Assembly (NCBI RefSeq): GCF_034675905.1
Contig: NZ_JAUCCV010000002.1
Coordinates: forward strand, 434,001-498,000
Direction: 5' to 3'
DNA length: 64,000 nucleotides
Source: Castellaniella sp034675905
GTDB taxonomy: Bacteria > Pseudomonadota > Gammaproteobacteria > Burkholderiales > Burkholderiaceae_B
The notes beneath the pieces are model-generated. The model did not search any database, had not been told where the DNA came from, and saw only the letters and a list, made by a program, of their open reading frames with translations. The position numbers and the translations under genes are program-made. Positions 9,268 to 17,993 of the stretch are shown here, piece by piece. The stretch's first letter is position 1, and every line of letters starts with the position of its first letter.

Positions 9268-10245
9268 TTATGCAACAGCGTGCCGGTGGACCGCCGAATA
9301 GCAGCCGGTGACGAAATGCTCCAGCTGCCGCTCGATATCGCCCAGCATGGAACTCGCGCCGATCCGAAACAGGCTGGGGTCCAACCAGCTATTGCCCAAT
9401 TCTTCTTTCATCAGCGTCAGCCAGTTCAAAGCATCCTTGGCCGAGCGCAGACCGCCGGCAGGCTTGAAACCTACCTGCATGCCGGTCCGCCCGCCATAAT
9501 CGCGGATGGCCCGCAACATGGTCAGGCTGACCGGCAGGGTGGCGTTGACCGGCTCCTTGCCCGTCGAGGTCTTGATGAAATCGCTGCCGGCCTGCATGGC
9601 GACCATCGATGCCCGGTAGACGTTGCTCAGGGTGCCCAGTTCGCCGGTCGCCAGGATAGTCTTCATGTGCGCCGTGCCGCATGCCTCGCGCATACTGGCG
9701 ACTTCCTCATAGAGCGCCTGCCAATTCTGCGTCAGCACATATTCCCGCGTGATGACAATATCGATTTCAGCAGCGCCTTCATCCAGGGCATAGCGGATTT
9801 CAGCCAGGCGCTGCGCGCGCGGCGTCAGGCCGGCCGGAAAACCCGTGGCGACAGAAGCCACCGGGATTCCGCTGCCATCCAACGCCTTGACGGCCTGCGC
9901 CACCATCGTCGGATACACGCACACCGCCCCCGTCGTCAGCGGCAGATCCGCCAGCCCCATGGCCTCGAGCAGATCCGCCCGCACAGGACGACGCGCCTTG
10001 GCGCACAAGCGCCGCACCCGCCCAGCCGTGTCGTCACCCGACAAAGTCGTCAGGTCGATGCACTGGATCGCCCGCAGCAGCCAGGCCGCCTGATATTCCT
10101 TTTTGATGGAACGGCGGGCCGGCAGCGTCGCGGCCCGCCGCTCTGCTGCGGAACGGTTGACCGATATGTGTTCGAACCAGTCGGGCTGCAGGCGCACGCC
10201 GCGATTAGGAGAAGAAAGTTCGTTCATGTCTATGTTCTCTGTCAT
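9268..10245 (-). CDS. deoC: Deoxyribose-phosphate aldolase DeoC
   Basis: A 325-residue class I aldolase that splits 2-deoxyribose-5-phosphate into glyceraldehyde-3-phosphate and acetaldehyde. The Schiff-base lysine is in FIKTSTGKEPVNA (about Lys225), the second lysine in VGFKPAGGLR (about Lys261), and the acidic residue in AEIDIVI (about Asp162); all key residues are present. It is longer than the about 250-residue E. coli enzyme because of an N-terminal extension of roughly 60 residues, as in many DeoC of this larger subgroup. The ATG at 10245 follows the ribokinase stop with one base between; an ATG at 10227 is a possible alternative. Its presence with a DeoR-type regulator argues for deoxyribose or deoxynucleoside catabolism. 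Confidence 0.93.
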   Translation of the reverse strand: MTENIDMNELSSPNRGVRLQPDWFEHISVNRSAAERRAATLPARRSIKKEYQAAWLLRAIQCIDLTTLSGDDTAGRVRRLCAKARRPVRADLLEAMGLADLPLTTGAVCVYPTMVAQAVKALDGSGIPVASVATGFPAGLTPRAQRLAEIRYALDEGAAEIDIVITREYVLTQNWQALYEEVASMREACGTAHMKTILATGELGTLSNVYRASMVAMQAGSDFIKTSTGKEPVNATLPVSLTMLRAIRDYGGRTGMQVGFKPAGGLRSAKDALNWLTLMKEELGNSWLDPSLFRIGASSMLGDIERQLEHFVTGCYSAVHRHAVA

Positions 10246-10246
10246 G

Positions 10247-11191
10247 TCAGATCACCGGCAGATCCGGTGCATGCGTCTGACGGAAATCCGCAAATTCCTG
10301 AGCGCTGGCATACGCCTTCTGGGTGCCGAGCCGCGTAATCGAATGGGCGGCATACACGGCTGCCTGCTGCAGGGACGCCAGCACATCCTGGGTTTTGACG
10401 TAGAAATGGGCGAAGGATCCGATGAACGCGTCGCCCGCCCCCGTCGTATCCCGAGGCGCTACAGACACGGCTTGAATTTCGACCACCGTGTCCGCCGTCA
10501 CCAGCCGGGCGCCACGCCTGCCCAAGGTCACGATGACCACCCGGATGCCTTGGGCGATCAAGAATCGGGCTGCGGCAACGATCTGGGCATCGGTATCCGT
10601 CGGCAGGCCAGACAGGGTGGCCAATTCACTTTCGTTCGGTACCAGGAAAGTGACATGGCGGATGCGTTCCAGCGCCAGATCCGCCGCTGCCGGCGCCGGA
10701 TTCAACAAGGTCTCGATACCGTGCCGGGCCGCCCATTCGATCGTGTGATAGACCGTCTCGGTCGGGACTTCCATCTGCATCAGGATCAAATTGCAGGACT
10801 GCAGATCAGCAGCCGCCTCGTCCACTGCCGCCGGCAGCAGATCGGCATTGGCCCCTTTGACGATCAGGATGGAGTTTTCACCGGACGGTTCGACAAAGAT
10901 AGGCGCCACGCCGCTGGAGCGGCCGGGCACCTTGCGGACATGGCGGGTATCGACACCAAAGCGCACCAGATTAGCCAGCGTGTTATCGGCAAAGACATCA
11001 TCACCCACCCGGGTCACCATCATCACCTGCGCGCCCAGTCTGGCGGCAGCCACCGCCTGATTGGCGCCCTTGCCGCCGCACCCGATCTCGAAAGAGGGGG
11101 CTTCCAGGGTTTCTCCCGGGCCAGGCATCCGGTCCACATAAGTGATCAAATCCACCATATTGGAACCGACCACGCCAATTTTTCTTGTCAT
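10247..11191 (-). CDS. Ribokinase-family (PfkB) sugar kinase, possible deoxyribokinase
   Basis: A 314-residue PfkB kinase of the ribokinase branch: N-terminal GSNMVDLITYVDRMPGPGET, the sugar-binding GCGGKGANQAVAAARLGA, and the C-terminal ATP site DTTGAGDAFIGSF with its catalytic Asp. It would phosphorylate the imported sugar at O5. Ribokinase and deoxyribokinase cannot be told apart by eye; directly upstream of deoC and in a DeoR-controlled operon, deoxyribose is the more economical substrate because DeoC needs deoxyribose-5-phosphate. Its stop is one base before the deoC start, so the two are probably translationally coupled. A purine-rich AAGAGAG precedes the start. Confidence 0.88.
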   Translation of the reverse strand: MTRKIGVVGSNMVDLITYVDRMPGPGETLEAPSFEIGCGGKGANQAVAAARLGAQVMMVTRVGDDVFADNTLANLVRFGVDTRHVRKVPGRSSGVAPIFVEPSGENSILIVKGANADLLPAAVDEAAADLQSCNLILMQMEVPTETVYHTIEWAARHGIETLLNPAPAAADLALERIRHVTFLVPNESELATLSGLPTDTDAQIVAAARFLIAQGIRVVIVTLGRRGARLVTADTVVEIQAVSVAPRDTTGAGDAFIGSFAHFYVKTQDVLASLQQAAVYAAHSITRLGTQKAYASAQEFADFRQTHAPDLPVI

Positions 11192-11251
11192 CGCATTACT
11201 CTCTTGGTATTCAAGGGGCCAGCCAGGGTGAGGCGGGCCGTCTCAGCAAGC

Positions 11252-12334
11252 TCACAGGGTCTGGATCATGCGGGCGAAATCAGCCGCTTCCGCCGCTGCC
11301 AGATAACCCACCCGCACAGCGAAAGCGGCCCGCTCACCGGCTTGCAGCACGCGTACATTGCCTTTCGCCTTCTCTGCCAGATAGCCCTCCGGCTCGCAGG
11401 TCGAAGGCAAGGCGAAAGCAGCCACCTGCGCATCACCACTGACGAGGACCCACCGGACCGTCTTGGGAAAATCCCCCACCGGATACGACATGGCAAAACC
11501 GTCGCCCTCGGCCAGCTGCAGCATCAGGTGTGTGTGGCCCTGAGCATCCGCCGCCAGGTCGCGCACATAAAACACCTGTTCCGGGTCGTATCGTTCAGGT
11601 TCGTCCAGGACTTCCATGCGGGAAGGGTCCGCCGCCAAGGCATCAATCAGCGCCAGATAATCCGGCGTGGGCCGGACATGGCCCGGGACAGTCTGACGGA
11701 CCTGCACATGGTCGGCCGTAAACGGCGCGGGCTGCACGACGCGAGCGCCCGGGCGGTAGGCGAAATTGACATGGCACATGTACATCAGGTCCATGGGCGC
11801 CGCCGACAGGTTCTGCACATCCATCTTGATCTGGAAGCGCGTATCGGCAGCATGCAAGCGCACAGAAGGCCGCGCCAGGTAATGCGCGCCAAACCCCATG
11901 ATGTATTCGTATTCTCCCTGGACCTCGATGAACGCTCCCTCTGCGTCTTCGCCCAGAACCAGGCTGACGCGATCCATCGGCGCGCACGGCATCTCACCGT
12001 GCAGCGGATGGGTATCCTGCGGCGACGGGCAGCCATTGCTGAGCAGGCCACTGTGAAAAGCCAGGCAGCCATAGGTCTGGACAATGGACGTGGCGGGGCG
12101 CGGCATATCGAAACGATTGCCCATGGTCAGCTTGACCCCATCGAATTCGGCCCGCCAGATCATCTGACCCATATAAGGCAGAACCTCCAAGTAGCCGCGT
12201 GCATTTTGAAGGCGCAGGCCCTCTACGCCGCTGGGATAGCGAAAGGCAGTGGCGCAGATCGATCCTGACGCCAGCAGCTCATGGGGCAGCGGCGTGAAAT
12301 CCTGAGGACGCAGGGAAAAAGTGGCTTGTGACAT
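11252..12334 (-). CDS. DUF4432 family protein, aldose-1-epimerase-like
   Basis: A 360-residue soluble protein with the pattern of the DUF4432 family, which has the galactose-mutarotase-like beta-sandwich fold. Visible landmarks are LEVLPYMGQMIWRAEFDG near residue 50, CLAFHSGLLSNGCPS, and HPLHGEMPCAP near residue 120, which holds histidines typical of the family's sugar site. Members are often found beside sugar ABC importers and kinases, and an epimerase or mutarotase role on the imported sugar is likely but not shown. The ATG at 12334 lies two bases after the permease stop codon, so it is part of the operon. Confidence 0.78.
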   Translation of the reverse strand: MSQATFSLRPQDFTPLPHELLASGSICATAFRYPSGVEGLRLQNARGYLEVLPYMGQMIWRAEFDGVKLTMGNRFDMPRPATSIVQTYGCLAFHSGLLSNGCPSPQDTHPLHGEMPCAPMDRVSLVLGEDAEGAFIEVQGEYEYIMGFGAHYLARPSVRLHAADTRFQIKMDVQNLSAAPMDLMYMCHVNFAYRPGARVVQPAPFTADHVQVRQTVPGHVRPTPDYLALIDALAADPSRMEVLDEPERYDPEQVFYVRDLAADAQGHTHLMLQLAEGDGFAMSYPVGDFPKTVRWVLVSGDAQVAAFALPSTCEPEGYLAEKAKGNVRVLQAGERAAFAVRVGYLAAAEAADFARMIQTL

Positions 12335-12338
12335 GAGA

Positions 12339-13337
12339 TCAGCGGTCCTGGTTGCGGGAAGCGTTGATGGCGATGACGATGATCAGAAACGCCCCCCAGA
12401 TGAAATCGATCAGATGGTTGGATGCCCGCATCATCTGAAAGCCGGACGACAGCATCATCAGCGCCAGCAAGGCGATGGCGATGCCAAAGACCCTGCCCTT
12501 GCCGCCTGCCGGGTTGGTGCCGCCCAGCACGGCAATCAACACTGCTTGCAGCAGATAGGACGCGCCATAATCCGACTTGGCAGCATTGATGCGCCCGGAC
12601 AGAATGACGCCCGCCAGGGCGGCCAACACGCCCGTGATCATGTAGGAATAGAGGATCATGCGGTCTTTACGGATCCCGGCGAACACGGCGGCCTTGGGGT
12701 TCGTGCCGATCAGCATCAGATTGATGCCCAATGTCGTGCGCGTCAGCAAAACAGCGATGATCAGGCAGGTCAGGATGAACAGGACGAATGGCGTGGCGAT
12801 GCCCAGGATCTTGCCGTTGCCGATGAAGCTCCAGGCCTCCGGGAAGCCGACGATGGCCGGCCCGCCTGTCAGGACCAGAGACAAGCCGATCAGCGCCTGG
12901 CCCGTCCCTAGCGTGGCCAGGATCGGCGTGATGCGCAGCTTGGCAATCAGCAGGCCATTGAGCAAGCCACAGATCAAGCCCACGAACAGCGCCAGGATCA
13001 GACCGGCAAGCGTATAGAACAGCGCCTCCGGGCCGTTCATCTGGGATGCCTGCACCAGAGATGAATGGAAATAGACGCCGGCCGTGACACCCGCCAGATT
13101 GGCGATGCCGACCACCGACAGATCAATGCCCCCGGTCAGCATCGAAATCATCATGGCGATGGCCAGGATACCCAGCTCCGGCATGATGTAGCTGATTGAC
13201 TCGAAGTTGTAGTAGCTGAGAAATTTACTGGGATTCATCCAGCTCATCAGCGCAAACACGACCAGCGTGATGACCACCAACTGCGCCATATTGCGATCAT
13301 TGCCCAGCACGCGGCGCATATCGAACGATAGCTTCAT
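12339..13337 (-). CDS. Sugar ABC transporter permease (RbsC-like), second
   Basis: A 332-residue integral membrane protein of the RbsC/LsrC/LsrD type, with eight to ten hydrophobic segments and the family stretches GGIDLSVVGIANLAGV and ILATLGTGQALIGLSLVLTGG. It would form half of the membrane channel with the permease gene upstream. I chose the ATG at 13337, which has AAGGAG in front of it; the frame extends 29 codons further but overlaps the other permease and has no ribosome binding site. The C-terminus (FQMMRASNHLIDFIWGAF) is the usual RbsC end. Confidence 0.9.
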   Translation of the reverse strand: MKLSFDMRRVLGNDRNMAQLVVITLVVFALMSWMNPSKFLSYYNFESISYIMPELGILAIAMMISMLTGGIDLSVVGIANLAGVTAGVYFHSSLVQASQMNGPEALFYTLAGLILALFVGLICGLLNGLLIAKLRITPILATLGTGQALIGLSLVLTGGPAIVGFPEAWSFIGNGKILGIATPFVLFILTCLIIAVLLTRTTLGINLMLIGTNPKAAVFAGIRKDRMILYSYMITGVLAALAGVILSGRINAAKSDYGASYLLQAVLIAVLGGTNPAGGKGRVFGIAIALLALMMLSSGFQMMRASNHLIDFIWGAFLIIVIAINASRNQDR

Positions 13338-13350
13338 GCGGTTTTCTCCT

Positions 13351-14328
13351 TCAGACCAGGCTTTTACGGTCACGCCAGGCCGTGATTGCCGTTGCCGCCA
13401 CGATGATGACGCCCACCACCACACGCTGCCAAGTCGTGTCGATGTGCATCAAAATCAGCGAGTTCTTGATCATGACCAGGATGAACACGCCCATCAGCGT
13501 GCCCAACACAGTCCCGCGGCCACCGAAAATCGATGCGCCGCCCAGCACGACGGCTGCGATGACATCCAATTCCAGGCCGGTGAAATCACGCGGGTTCGCC
13601 AGCCAGGACATGGATGCATGCAGCAGGCCTGCAAAGCCGGACAAGGCGCCCGCCGCACAGTAGACAAAAAAGACCGTGCGCCGAGTGTTGAAACCAACCC
13701 GTTTGGCGGCCTCGGGCGATCCCCCGTACGCGTAGATGCTGCGCCCCATCATCGTGTGTTTCAGGATCAGATGCACCAGAACAGCCAGCCCAAGATAGAT
13801 CAGGAACATGGCCGTCAACCCGTAGGTCATCCCGCCGGCTGAGGTGAGCGACACCACATTGGTCTTGCCGAACTCGATCAGGGATGGCGGCATCTTGTTG
13901 ATGTTCACCACGCTGGTCCCCACCAGACCCAGCACCAGGCCGCGCACGATGGAACCGGTCCCCAGCGTGACGATCAGCGGAATCATCCTGAAGCGATGGA
14001 TGACAAAGCCATTGAAGGCGCCCAACGACAAGCCGATCAACGTCGCCGCCACGAACGGGATGAACACGCCGTCATAGCCCAGATAGACCATTCCCCGAAC
14101 GGTCAGGTACATGGCGGCAATGGCAAATGCCGTAAAGGACACATCGATCCCGCCCGTGATCATCGCCAGCAGCACGCCCAGCGCCATGATGCCGATCACC
14201 ACATTGGAACGGAGCAGACCGAACAGATTGTCCAACGACCAGAAAGCCGGATTGATCCAGCCAATGCCGATCATCGCCGCCAGCAACACGCACGCGATGA
14301 TGAATTCCGTACTACGCAAGCATTTCAT
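13351..14328 (-). CDS. Sugar ABC transporter permease (RbsC-like), first
   Basis: A 325-residue permease paired with the next gene. It has the hydrophobic profile of RbsC proteins and the motifs GGIDVSFTAFAIAAMY, PLIVTLGTGSIVRG and ELDVIAAVVLGGASIFGG, the last being the loop that meets the ATPase. The ATG at 14328 has AAGGA at good distance; an ATG 17 codons upstream would overlap the ATPase gene and lacks a site. The two permeases are separated by 13 bases, typical of a heterodimeric importer such as LsrCD. Confidence 0.9.
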   Translation of the reverse strand: MKCLRSTEFIIACVLLAAMIGIGWINPAFWSLDNLFGLLRSNVVIGIMALGVLLAMITGGIDVSFTAFAIAAMYLTVRGMVYLGYDGVFIPFVAATLIGLSLGAFNGFVIHRFRMIPLIVTLGTGSIVRGLVLGLVGTSVVNINKMPPSLIEFGKTNVVSLTSAGGMTYGLTAMFLIYLGLAVLVHLILKHTMMGRSIYAYGGSPEAAKRVGFNTRRTVFFVYCAAGALSGFAGLLHASMSWLANPRDFTGLELDVIAAVVLGGASIFGGRGTVLGTLMGVFILVMIKNSLILMHIDTTWQRVVVGVIIVAATAITAWRDRKSLV

Positions 14329-14353
14329 GGAGATCCTTCGAGTGCACAAAGAT

Positions 14354-15856
14354 TTAGACCAGCGCCTTGAGACGGTCATTGACGATTTGTTCGCTCATGT
14401 CTGCATCCGCTAATTCATCCACAAAACGGCCGCGATGCATCACCAGGATCCGGTTGCAGTTCTGGACCAGTTCCGGCACATCATCGGAAATCATCAGCAC
14501 AGCCAGCCCCGTATCCCGAGCCAGATCGCGGATGATGGCGTGGATCTGCGCCTTGGATCCCACATCCACTCCCACGGTCGGGCCATTCAGGATCAGAACC
14601 CGGGCCTGGGTCAGCAGCCACCGCGCCAGCACGACGCGCTGCGCGTTGCCGCCGGACAAATGGTTGACCGGCGTATGCGGGCCAGGCGCGGCAATCTGCA
14701 TGCTGGCGAACATTTCGCACGTCGTCGCATCCGCCTGACGCCGATCCACGAAGCCGCCGCGCACGAAACGATCCAGCGAGGTGACGATCATGTTGCGTTC
14801 GATGGATTGCGTCGCGAACAGACCTTCTGTCAGACGATCTTCCGGTACATAGGCAACCCCGCTATCGATCGCCTGCTGGACGCTGCGCGGATGCACCGAC
14901 TGGTCATCGATGCGGATCTCGCCCGAAAAACCGGGCTTCATGCCAAACAGGGCCAATGCCAGTTCGGTACGACCGGAACCGATCAGGCCGGAAATTCCGA
15001 CGATTTCCCCAGCCCGCAGCGACAGATCCGCATCCTGCACGGCCCCCGGCACGCACAGCCCGCGCACCTTCAGAACAAGATCGTCCGACGCGCCGACAGG
15101 CTGCTGCCACTGATAGCGATCCGCCGACAGATGCTGACCGGTCATGGCATGCGTGATGGCTGGCTCATCAAAATCGCTGATCGGCCCCTCGGCCACTTTG
15201 CTGCCATTGCGAAAGACGGTCAGCCGTTCGCTGATTTCCAGCATTTCGCGCATCTTGTGGCTGACAAAAAGCACCGCCACACCCTGCGCCTGGATGTCAC
15301 GCACCATCTGGAACAAGGCATCCACCTCGTGGCGCGTCAACGCCGTGGTCGGCTCATCCATGATCAGCAGCCGCGCATCGGCCATCATGGCGCGTGCGAT
15401 GGCCACCGTCTGCTTGCCGGAGGTCGGCAGATCATCAACCAGCGCGTCGAGATCCATCTGCACGCCCAGGCGGTTCAGCGCTTCGTCGGCCAATACACGC
15501 ACGCGCCGCCAATCGATGGTCTTGCGCCTTTCCTGCAGAAAGGTGTTCATGGCCAGGTTTTCAGCCACGCTCAGATTGCCAAATAAGGAAAAATCCTGAT
15601 AGATGACCTGAATGCCATGGCGCACGGACTTGACGGGGTCCAGGCGGCTGACAGGCTGACCATCGATCAGGATGTCACCCTGATCTGGCAGATAAACCCC
15701 CGAAATGACCTTGATGACGGTAGATTTGCCGCTACCGTTTTCACCTGCCAGGCAATGGATTTCACCAGGCCTGATGGCCAAGGACACATCTTTCAGGGCA
15801 TGCACGCCACCAAAATGCTTGCTGATGTGGCGCAGTTCGATCAAATTTTCGCTCAT
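14354..15856 (-). CDS. Sugar ABC transporter ATP-binding protein (RbsA/LsrA-like)
   Basis: A 500-residue tandem ATPase that powers sugar uptake. The first nucleotide-binding half is complete: Walker A GENGSGKST, and LLIMDEPTTALTRHE. Its ABC signature is divergent (DLPTSGKQTVAIARAM instead of LSxGxxQ). The second half has a GLIGSGRTEL loop, signature HLSGGNAQRVVLARW, but its Walker B reads VLILNGPTVGVDVG: the Asp and catalytic Glu of the usual DEPT are Asn and Gly. Degenerate second sites are known in this family. I chose the ATG at 15856 (MSENLIELRHISKHFGG); 13 codons of open frame lie upstream, and no clear ribosome binding site helps to decide. Confidence 0.9.
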   Translation of the reverse strand: MSENLIELRHISKHFGGVHALKDVSLAIRPGEIHCLAGENGSGKSTVIKVISGVYLPDQGDILIDGQPVSRLDPVKSVRHGIQVIYQDFSLFGNLSVAENLAMNTFLQERRKTIDWRRVRVLADEALNRLGVQMDLDALVDDLPTSGKQTVAIARAMMADARLLIMDEPTTALTRHEVDALFQMVRDIQAQGVAVLFVSHKMREMLEISERLTVFRNGSKVAEGPISDFDEPAITHAMTGQHLSADRYQWQQPVGASDDLVLKVRGLCVPGAVQDADLSLRAGEIVGISGLIGSGRTELALALFGMKPGFSGEIRIDDQSVHPRSVQQAIDSGVAYVPEDRLTEGLFATQSIERNMIVTSLDRFVRGGFVDRRQADATTCEMFASMQIAAPGPHTPVNHLSGGNAQRVVLARWLLTQARVLILNGPTVGVDVGSKAQIHAIIRDLARDTGLAVLMISDDVPELVQNCNRILVMHRGRFVDELADADMSEQIVNDRLKALV

Positions 15857-15928
15857 GATGCGCTCAGGAGTCACCGTCAGCCGGATGCCCGGCAAACGAC
15901 TGGCGGGGTCGCCCCCGCCAGCCCGGGA

Positions 15929-16975
15929 TCAGAAGTTGTACTGATCCATATTGGCCTTGGTCACACCGACCCAGCCCGCGCCATAGAGCAGATTCGGCTT
16001 GGACGTGTCCGGCGCAATCAGGCTTTCATAGCCGGGCAAGCCCAGATTCAGGCCCGCCTTGATCTGATCATGCTTTTTTTCCAGTGCAGCGACCGCCAGC
16101 ATGTTCATGGCATAGCCCGCCACCGCCGGATCCCAGAACTGGATGTACTGGATATCGCCATTGCTCAGATACTGGCCCGCGACGGACACCAGCCCGGTTC
16201 CGGCAAAAAAGACCTTGCCCTTCAGGCTGCGTTCGGCAATCAAGCGCCCCGCGCCGGCAGACGTCGGCATGGGTGCGCCCAGGATGCCGGTGACATCCGG
16301 ATAAGCCGCCATCGCTTCCTTGAGCTTGTTGTAGTCGGTGGTGGCATCATCATAGGTTTCCAGACGATCAGCGACCTGGCTCATCTCCGGGAAGTGGGCT
16401 TTTTGATATTCCACCGCCCCGTCGATCCACTCCATCTGGGACTTGGACGTCAAGCTGCCGACTGTCGCCACATACTTGCCCTTGCCGCCCATGTACTTGC
16501 CCAGCTCCTTCATCAGGTTTGCGCCATAAGCCTTGTTGTCGAAGGCTTCGATGTCGTAATCCACATTCTGGATGTTGGAAGCCTCGTGGCTGATGACCAC
16601 AATGCCGCGATCCCGGGCTTTTTTCAGCACCGGCTCGACCGCTTCGACGGAAAACGGCACGATGGCAATGGCATCGACGCCCTGGGCGATCAGGTTCTCA
16701 ACCAGCTGCACTTGGGCGGCCGCATCGGCCTGACTGGGGCCCACCATCCAGACATCATTGCCGGTGTCTTTCTTGAATTGCTCGACACCATCACGCATCC
16801 GGTCAAACCAGGCGATGCCATCGACCTTGACGACGGTGGCGATGGTGTATTTCTTGTTCTGAGCGCTAGAAATCAGATCTTTGTTCAGTGCTGACGTATC
16901 GACCACGCCAGCTGCAAACGCCTGGGAAACCGCGACAGACATGGCAAGAGCGGTAGAGATGAGAATTTTTTTCAT
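15929..16975 (-). CDS. Periplasmic sugar-binding protein (RbsB/LsrB-like)
   Basis: A 348-residue periplasmic binding protein, first gene of the operon. A classic signal peptide (MKKILISTALAMSVAVSQAFA, cleavage after AFA) precedes two lobes with the type-1 sugar-binding pattern: LVENLIAQGVDAIAIVPFS, KARDRGIVVISHEAS, and a C-terminus VTKANMDQYNF that resembles LsrB-type proteins. It would capture a pentose or deoxypentose and hand it to the permeases. The ATG at 16975 has AGAGGAAAG in front; an upstream ATG eight codons away is less likely. The substrate cannot be read from sequence. Confidence 0.9.
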   Translation of the reverse strand: MKKILISTALAMSVAVSQAFAAGVVDTSALNKDLISSAQNKKYTIATVVKVDGIAWFDRMRDGVEQFKKDTGNDVWMVGPSQADAAAQVQLVENLIAQGVDAIAIVPFSVEAVEPVLKKARDRGIVVISHEASNIQNVDYDIEAFDNKAYGANLMKELGKYMGGKGKYVATVGSLTSKSQMEWIDGAVEYQKAHFPEMSQVADRLETYDDATTDYNKLKEAMAAYPDVTGILGAPMPTSAGAGRLIAERSLKGKVFFAGTGLVSVAGQYLSNGDIQYIQFWDPAVAGYAMNMLAVAALEKKHDQIKAGLNLGLPGYESLIAPDTSKPNLLYGAGWVGVTKANMDQYNF

Positions 16976-17269
16976 CGGTCTTTCCTCTGTGGAAATCAAG
17001 AACCCAAGGGGTTGATCCCCTGAGCACGTGAAAATCTAGATGGCCTGGGTGCGGATGCGCCGCTGGCCGGTCAGGCCATCAGGCCAGCAACTGCCTGAGC
17101 AGCCGAGCGATAAAGTGCGGTGATTGTCGTCTCCTTGTGACCAGTGATTTATAATTAATGTGACTATCGAAACATATTTTTGTTTTGATCGTTTCATATT
17201 TTGATGCGGGCTGTCAAGGCCGCCAGACCACTTCCATCGGCTTGTGGATCGAACCCACCGGAGCATGCG
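16976..17269. promoter_or_regulatory. Divergent control region between the sugar operon and deoR
   Basis: 294 bases lie between the two divergent start codons. The middle (17141-17200) is clearly AT-rich against a GC-rich background and holds a TATAAT at 17150-17155. It also holds GAAAC at 17169-17173 and its inverse GTTTC at 17191-17195, together with two copies of TTTTGAT (around 17182 and 17199). DeoR-family repressors often bind such short repeats, so this is the likely operator region (inference). The part nearest the binding-protein gene is a GC-rich leader of about 150 bases with an inverted repeat around CTGGCC/GGCCAG (about 17063-17090). No promoter can be assigned with confidence. 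Confidence 0.45.
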
Positions 17270-17980
17270 ATGAGCAAAACCAGCCGAAAAGACCAAAGAC
17301 TTGCCAGGCTCGCCGCCTTGGTCGGCGCACACGAAGTGCTGCGGCTGCGCGACGCAGCTCAATTGCTGGGTGTATCGGAAATGACGGTCCGCCGCGATAT
17401 GACAGAGGGCGAAACCGCGCTGCAGTGCCTGGGGGGCTATATCATTTCCAGCCAACCCCAGTCATCGGGCAGCGATTATGTGCTGGATCGGGAAAAGGAC
17501 TCGCACGCAGCCGCCAAGGACCTGACCTGCCTGGCAGCCAGCCAGCTGATCGAAGCGCACGATACGGTCTTCATCGACTGCGGCACCACGACCCCCTACC
17601 TGGCCCAGCGTATCCCGCAAAACAGCCACATCACGGTTGTCTGCTATTCGCTCAACATCGCGGAGATCCTGGCCTCACGCACGGATGTGCGCTTGATTGT
17701 CCTGGGCGGGCTGTACCACCCCGAAGCCGCTTCTTTTTCGGGCGCAGAGGGCATCGCAACCCTAAAGCAGATCAATCTCAACAAAGCCTTCTTGTCCGCA
17801 GGCGGATTCGACGAACAGCACGGCGTCACCTGTTCGCACTTCCACGAAGTCCCCATCAAGCAGATGGTCCTGCAGCAGGCCATGAAAAAATATCTGGTGA
17901 TCGATGGCAGCAAACACGGCAAGGTACGGGCAGCCTGCTTTGCCAGCGGCGAGGAGTTCGATGCGATTATTTCGCGCTGA
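17270..17980 (+). CDS. deoR: DeoR-type transcriptional regulator
   Basis: A 236-residue DeoR-family repressor. The N-terminal helix-turn-helix is LRLRDAAQLLGVSEMTVRRDM (about residues 22-42); the C-terminal effector domain has FIDCGTTTPYLA, VVCYSLNIAEIL and YLVIDGSKHGKVRAACF. The wording of these segments resembles E. coli DeoR itself more than generic sugar-phosphate regulators of the family, which supports a deoxyribose-5-phosphate-type inducer. The ATG at 17270 has GGAG in front; 23 codons of open frame upstream are not family-like. It is divergent from the nine-gene sugar operon and almost certainly controls it and itself. Confidence 0.9.
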   Translation: MSKTSRKDQRLARLAALVGAHEVLRLRDAAQLLGVSEMTVRRDMTEGETALQCLGGYIISSQPQSSGSDYVLDREKDSHAAAKDLTCLAASQLIEAHDTVFIDCGTTTPYLAQRIPQNSHITVVCYSLNIAEILASRTDVRLIVLGGLYHPEAASFSGAEGIATLKQINLNKAFLSAGGFDEQHGVTCSHFHEVPIKQMVLQQAMKKYLVIDGSKHGKVRAACFASGEEFDAIISR

Positions 17981-17993
17981 ACCAGCGCTGATG

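Noticed and set aside
5225..16975. Reading the sugar operon as an autoinducer-2 (Lsr) system
   Set aside because: The binding protein and ATPase resemble Lsr proteins, and an FGGY kinase is present, but the kinase has xylulokinase motifs, the aldolase is a true DeoC with the deoxyribose-phosphate residues, and the regulator is DeoR, not LsrR. No lsrG-like gene is seen.
17036..17190. A small leader peptide before the sugar-binding protein gene
   Set aside because: An AAGGAGACGAC sequence is present on the minus strand, but no start codon follows at a useful distance, and the open frame has no other sign of coding.
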